From Exiguobacterium indicum HHS 31 (GTDB taxonomy: Bacteria; Bacillota; Bacilli; Exiguobacteriales; Exiguobacteriaceae), in assembly GCF_001939065.1 (NCBI RefSeq), contig NZ_MPSZ01000002.1:1-64000 (forward strand): a stretch of DNA of 64,000 nucleotides. Reading direction: 5' to 3'. The notes below the pieces were generated by a model. The model had not been told where the DNA came from. It made no database searches and saw only the letters and a program-made list of their open reading frames with translations. Below, piece after piece: positions 60,182-64,000 of the stretch; positions within the stretch are counted from its first letter, which is position 1, and each line of letters opens with the position of its first letter. The translations under genes and the position numbers were made by a program.

Positions 60182-60682
60182 ATGGAACTGTACTTCACTC
60201 GTTTGCACTGGAATACGCATACGTTTCCGGTCGCTGCTACAGCAGATGGTCTCTGTTATGTTGGCGCTTGGGATGAACCGGAGGATTTATTCGACGACTG
60301 GTCGCGGAAACACTTCCCCCGAGCCGATCGGATTGCTTCTGATACCGCGCTTGCCCCGTATACGGAACAGCTACTGGCTTATCTGAATCAACAGTCGACG
60401 ACACTGTCCTTTCCAATCGCACCAGTCGGTACCCCGTTCCAACTTGAAGTCTGGCATGCTCTACGCGCGGTACCGTACGGTCAAACCGCCACCTACTCCG
60501 ATATCGCGGAACGTCTCTTTCGACCGAACGCGACTCGCGCGATTGGCACGGCAATCGGGAAAAATCGATTACTGCTCGCGATTCCGTGTCACCGGATCAT
60601 TGGCAAAAAAGGCGATCTACTCGGCTATCATGGCGGTCTGAATATGAAGCGGACACTACTCGCGCTCGAGCAACGCCTCTGA
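60182..60682 (+). CDS. ogt: Methylated-DNA-protein-cysteine methyltransferase
   Basis: 166 residues. It transfers O6-alkyl groups from guanine to its own cysteine. Active-site motif IPCHRIIG (Cys about residue 139), VPYGQTATYSDIAERL for DNA recognition, and FQLEVWHALRAV. A GAAAGG site lies upstream. The 3-prime end overlaps the convergent VOC gene by 27 bases. Confidence 0.93.
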   Translation: MELYFTRLHWNTHTFPVAATADGLCYVGAWDEPEDLFDDWSRKHFPRADRIASDTALAPYTEQLLAYLNQQSTTLSFPIAPVGTPFQLEVWHALRAVPYGQTATYSDIAERLFRPNATRAIGTAIGKNRLLLAIPCHRIIGKKGDLLGYHGGLNMKRTLLALEQRL

Positions 60683-61066
60683 TTCTCGTCCCTCTTCGCT
60701 GAAAGATAGAGCGAACAGAATCCCGAACGGGTCGCGGACTTGCGCATACCAACCTCCAAAGTCTGCTACCGCAAGGGGTGTGACGATTTGACCGTCTGTC
60801 GTTAATTGCAGATACACTTGCTCGAGCTCTTCAAGCGACGTAAAAGTCAACAACAGATGGAGCGAAGAAGAGGTATTCGGTGCGTCACTCTCGTCCCAGA
60901 GCATCAATTCAAACGCCCCATTGGATAAATGCGCGTGGTAGACGGTATCTCCTGCTTCATCCATTATGATACGCCGACGTGTCATCGCAAATACGTTTTC
61001 GTAGTACACGATCGCCTGCTTGGCTTGTCCCGAAAAAACGAGACAAGGAGTAGCGGCATACTGCAT
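60656..61066 (-). CDS. VOC superfamily protein (PhnB-like)
   Basis: 136 residues from the ATG at 61066 (AAAGGAGGG seven bases upstream). One vicinal oxygen chelate fold with the PhnB/3-demethylubiquinone-like pattern: TPCLVFSGQAKQAIVYYENV, GAFELMLWDES and WYAQVRDPFGILFALSF. Function unknown. It is convergent with ogt and overlaps it. Confidence 0.85.
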   Translation of the reverse strand: MQYAATPCLVFSGQAKQAIVYYENVFAMTRRRIIMDEAGDTVYHAHLSNGAFELMLWDESDAPNTSSSLHLLLTFTSLEELEQVYLQLTTDGQIVTPLAVADFGGWYAQVRDPFGILFALSFSEEGRESEALLERE

Positions 61067-61136
61067 GGAAAGCCCTCCTTTCATTATGGTTTAGTATCAC
61101 CTTTCGCACTTTTCTTCCCGATTTCCTTCTATACAC

Positions 61137-61182
61137 AAAAAGCCCCACTTTCCTGTCCAACCGAACATGGAAAATGGGGCTT
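61137..61182 (-). terminator. Terminator after galM
   Basis: Minus-strand AAGCCCCATTTTCCA / TGGACAGGAAAGTGGGGCTT imperfect stem followed by T5. Confidence 0.8.
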
Positions 61183-61196
61183 CTTCTTCGAATCCA

Positions 61197-62201
61197 TTAA
61201 GACACTACACCAAAGCGATAAGCTGTTTTCCAGTGATAGGTCTCACCTGGTGACAACAAGATTGATGGAAAATCAGATTCATGGACTGCATTCGGATGCA
61301 CTTGTGCTTCAAGGCATAAACCAAGTGATGGTCGAGCAGTAACACCATGAACCGTATAATCGGTCAGCAGTTGCGTTCCGGTATAGAGTACGACTGCAGG
61401 TTGATTCGTTGTCACGTCGACGAAACGACCGGACACCGGATCTTCAAGTCGAAGTGTGTCATCCCGCAATACGAAGGGATGATCATAGCCATTTCCAACA
61501 GCAATCGTCTCGGAATGATCAAGCGTAATCCCATCACGAATCGACTGACCGTTACGGAAATCAAACGGGGTTCCGGAGACATCCCGTTGTTCCCCTGTCG
61601 GTAAGCCGTCTGGCTGGACCGGTAAGTAGCAGTCGCTTGGTAACGTCAAGACGTGATCTAGCACGTCTCGCTTTGCATTTCCCGATAAGTTGAAGTACGT
61701 ATGGTTCGTTAGATTGAGGGGTGTCGTCTGATCCGTCACGGCTGTCATCTCAAGCGTCAATGTCGTTCCCTCTAATCGATAATGCACGTCGAGTGTGACC
61801 GTTCCCGGATACCCTTCTTCTCCATCCGGACTGTTCAAACGCAAATGAAACAATGTATCCGTCGCTTCGATGACATCGAACCATGCTTGATCGAATCCGT
61901 GAATCCCCCCATGCAGATGATTCGCACCGTCGTTTGCGACGAGCGGATAGACCTCTTCCGCTACTTCGAAGCGTGCCTGTCCGATTCGACCAGCGACGCG
62001 TCCGACGATTGCCCCGAAGTAAGGCGAGTGCTGTTGATACTCTTCTACCGTCTCAAGACCGAGGACGACACTTTCCAAATGACCATCCCGATCGGTCGTC
62101 CGGATATTTTGGATGATGCCACCGTAGTTCCAGAGCGTCACTTCGATGCCTTCCTGACGTAACGTATGTCGGATCAATTCTTTCTCAAGTAGTTGTGTCA
62201 T
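61197..62201 (-). CDS. galM: Aldose 1-epimerase (galactose mutarotase)
   Basis: 334 residues, beta-sandwich. Catalytic His/Glu: NDGANHLHGGIHG, NHTYFNLSGNA and CLEAQVHPNAVHE near the end. It interconverts anomers of galactose for GalK. It overlaps the galT stop by four bases, so galE-galT-galM are one operon. Confidence 0.94.
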   Translation of the reverse strand: MTQLLEKELIRHTLRQEGIEVTLWNYGGIIQNIRTTDRDGHLESVVLGLETVEEYQQHSPYFGAIVGRVAGRIGQARFEVAEEVYPLVANDGANHLHGGIHGFDQAWFDVIEATDTLFHLRLNSPDGEEGYPGTVTLDVHYRLEGTTLTLEMTAVTDQTTPLNLTNHTYFNLSGNAKRDVLDHVLTLPSDCYLPVQPDGLPTGEQRDVSGTPFDFRNGQSIRDGITLDHSETIAVGNGYDHPFVLRDDTLRLEDPVSGRFVDVTTNQPAVVLYTGTQLLTDYTVHGVTARPSLGLCLEAQVHPNAVHESDFPSILLSPGETYHWKTAYRFGVVS

Positions 62202-63694
62202 CGTTGTTCCTCCACCGGTTGGCGCGTCACGAGTTGAACGAATCGTCCGAACGCCGTCTGACCTTCTTCCGTCTGTTTAAAGACGCCACAGTCTTCGAGA
62301 CCACGTACGAATTTCGCAGCGACTGCTTGCTCGACGTACATTGTGACATCTTGACCGTCATACGCTTGTTTTAGTTCTTGCGCCCAGTCAGCATGAGCGA
62401 CAGCTACTTCGTCGACTTCACCTGTAATGAACTGTTCGACCTGTTGCAACTCTTGGAGCAGGCGTGCCGGTAAGACCGCCAGTCCCATCACTTCGATCAA
62501 ACCGATATTTTCCCGCTTGATGTGGTGAATATCGGCATGCGTATGGAAAATACCGTCCGGATGTTCTGCTGACGTCCGGTTGTTCCGTAAGACGAGATCG
62601 AGCTCGAATTGTCCATCACGTTGACGGGCAATCGGCGTCACTGTATTGTGTCGCGTCTCACTAGTATGTGAACGGATCTCTTGACTCTCATCCGTATACG
62701 TCAACCACGTCTCATAAACGGTCGTCGCAGCATCGAGTAGTGCCGACGCATCTTCACTCTTCAGACGCAACACACTCAGTGGCCAGTGTAAGGTTTCGCC
62801 AGTGACTGTCGGCTGATCCGGGAACGTAAAGGATGTTAATGCGTTTGCCCGGTCCATCGCAAACGTATAGCGTCCACCTTGATAATGATCATGCGTCAGA
62901 ATCGATCCACCGACGATCGGCAGGTCCGCATTCGAACCAGCAAAGTAATGTGGGAACTGCTCGACGAAGGCGAGCAGACGTGCAAACGCATCCCGATTGA
63001 TGACCATGTCACGATGTTCCTGCGACAAGATGATGCTATGTTCGTTGTAATAGACGTATGGTGAATACTGCAATGCCCACGATTCTTCCGTCAGTGTCAA
63101 CGGAACAATCCGGTGGTTCGCACGGGCTGGATGATTCGCACGCCCCGCGTAGCCGACGTTTTCGACGCACAACAGACACGTTGGATAGTTCGATGTCGTT
63201 GGTACCTCCGTTCGAGCTGCCGCAATTTCACGTGGATCTTTTTCCGGCTTCGATAAGTTGATCGTGACATCAATCGTCCCGTAAGCCGTATCCGCTTGAT
63301 AGCGTTTATTCTTAGCAATTCGTTTTGTTTGGATGTAGTTACTCGCTTGGCTGAGTTGATAAAAGTAATCCGTCGCCGCTACTGGTGATTCAGCGTACAG
63401 ACGCCGGAATGTCGCTGTCACGTCAGACGGACGGGCGACGAAGACATCCATCACGTCTGCAGCAAACTGTTCTTTATCCTCAAGGCGCGCCGGTAGCTGT
63501 CCGCTTGTGATCAACACTTCAATCATGTCGTCCAAAATATCCGGAATTGGACGTGATGGTACGTCTGCCTGTTCTTCATAATCGGCTTGACCAATTTGTG
63601 CTAGAATTCGATTTCGGGCATAGATCGCATCTTCCGGTTCAATCAAGCGTTCCTGGATCGCTTGTGCTACTAACTGTTGGATGAGTTCATTCAT
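62198..63694 (-). CDS. galT: UDP-glucose-hexose-1-phosphate uridylyltransferase (type 2)
   Basis: 498 residues from the ATG at 63694 (GAGGAG ten bases upstream). This is the longer Firmicute-type GalT, as in B. subtilis, rather than the E. coli His-Pro-His form. Recognised segments are GLEDCGVFKQ, NYPTCLLCVENVGYAGRANH and LTHDHYQGGRYTFAM. It exchanges UMP between UDP-glucose and galactose-1-phosphate. Confidence 0.93.
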   Translation of the reverse strand: MNELIQQLVAQAIQERLIEPEDAIYARNRILAQIGQADYEEQADVPSRPIPDILDDMIEVLITSGQLPARLEDKEQFAADVMDVFVARPSDVTATFRRLYAESPVAATDYFYQLSQASNYIQTKRIAKNKRYQADTAYGTIDVTINLSKPEKDPREIAAARTEVPTTSNYPTCLLCVENVGYAGRANHPARANHRIVPLTLTEESWALQYSPYVYYNEHSIILSQEHRDMVINRDAFARLLAFVEQFPHYFAGSNADLPIVGGSILTHDHYQGGRYTFAMDRANALTSFTFPDQPTVTGETLHWPLSVLRLKSEDASALLDAATTVYETWLTYTDESQEIRSHTSETRHNTVTPIARQRDGQFELDLVLRNNRTSAEHPDGIFHTHADIHHIKRENIGLIEVMGLAVLPARLLQELQQVEQFITGEVDEVAVAHADWAQELKQAYDGQDVTMYVEQAVAAKFVRGLEDCGVFKQTEEGQTAFGRFVQLVTRQPVEEQR

Positions 63695-63724
63695 CGCCGT
63701 CACTCTCCTCTTTCTGTCTCTCTA

Positions 63725-64000
63725 TTAACGAACGCTCGTCCGGTATCCTTCTGGGTTGTGCGCATGCCAATTCCAAGCATCACGAATGATTGTTTCGATG
63801 TCGGTGCGTTGTGGCGTCCAGCCGAGGACTTCTTTTGCTTTGGCGGATCCAGCGATTAAGATACTCGGATCCCCTGCACGACGTTCAATGATGCGTTCCG
63901 GAATCGGGTGTCCCGTCACGCGACGGGCTGCCTCGATGATTTCCCGCACGGAAAACCCTTGGCTTGAACCGAGGTTAAAGACTGCGCTGTCGTTGCCGTC
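63725..64000 (-). CDS. galE: UDP-glucose 4-epimerase, C-terminal part (cut by window edge)
   Basis: The visible 91 residues begin before the edge with [18 protein letters not shown] and end in [16 protein letters not shown], the C-terminal substrate-binding domain of GalE. The rest lies beyond base 64000. It is the first visible gene of the galE-galT-galM unit and converts UDP-galactose to UDP-glucose. Confidence 0.93.
   Translation of the reverse strand, partial: DGNDSAVFNLGSSQGFSVREIIEAARRVTGHPIPERIIERRAGDPSILIAGSAKAKEVLGWTPQRTDIETIIRDAWNWHAHNPEGYRTSVR

Noticed and set aside
1-64000. CRISPR arrays, tRNA or rRNA genes, insertion sequences, prophage or origin
   Set aside because: I saw no regularly spaced repeats, transposase, integrase or phage genes, tRNA cloverleaf or rRNA sequence anywhere in the window.

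Overview
The window looks like chromosomal DNA from a moderate-GC member of the Bacillales. Exiguobacterium is my best guess, by inference only. The supports are the MoxR-DUF58-transglutaminase-guaA-pbuG gene order known from Bacillus subtilis, strong Shine-Dalgarno sites, a Bacillus-type LexA box, CcpA cre-like sites, and regulation by SAM-I, guanine and guanidine-I riboswitches. I see no rRNA, tRNA, CRISPR array, insertion sequence or prophage.

Layout. 1-9.6 kb (mostly minus strand): proline dehydrogenase, the purine permease pbuG behind a guanine riboswitch and a PurR-like box, an unknown protein, guaA behind a second guanine riboswitch, then a transglutaminase/DUF58/MoxR operon. 9.7-19.4 kb: a methylthioribose salvage locus built from two divergent units, each behind its own SAM-I riboswitch. 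The minus unit is mtnK-mtnA plus an ABC importer; the plus unit is mtnW-mtnX-mtnB-mtnD. 19.5-41.4 kb is mostly housekeeping and stress genes: acetyltransferases, an SOS-box controlled Y-family polymerase with a YolD protein, a ZIP transporter, uppP, LemA/TPM proteins, an EAL phosphodiesterase, oxidoreductases, ykkCD behind a guanidine-I riboswitch, a large SH3-NlpC/P60 cell-wall hydrolase, msrA behind a third SAM-I riboswitch, an ArsR-MFS operon, and two YdcZ-type transporters flanking a Crp/Fnr regulator.

41.5-60.1 kb is an aromatic catabolic island. The minus strand carries the phenylacetate operon (paaK, paaA, paaB, paaC, a frameshifted paaD, EthD-like, two crotonases, an aldehyde dehydrogenase, paaH, paaJ) with the regulator paaX, and a paaY-like gene lies on the plus strand. 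Divergent from paaK is an apparent operon of a FlK-type acyl-CoA thioesterase, a phenylalanine dehydrogenase and a complete four-subunit 2-oxoacid dehydrogenase complex. Together these genes suggest a route from phenylalanine through phenylpyruvate to phenylacetyl-CoA and then ring epoxidation, with PaaK activating free phenylacetate. 60.2-64 kb: ogt, a VOC protein and the Leloir genes galM, galT and galE (galE is cut by the window edge).

The most interesting points are the phenylalanine-to-phenylacetyl-CoA module with its thioesterase, the one-base paaD lesion in an A7 run, the missing PaaE/PaaG/PaaZ-hydrolase functions, the methylthioribose importer under SAM control, the SAM riboswitch on msrA, and several unexplained structured non-coding stretches.
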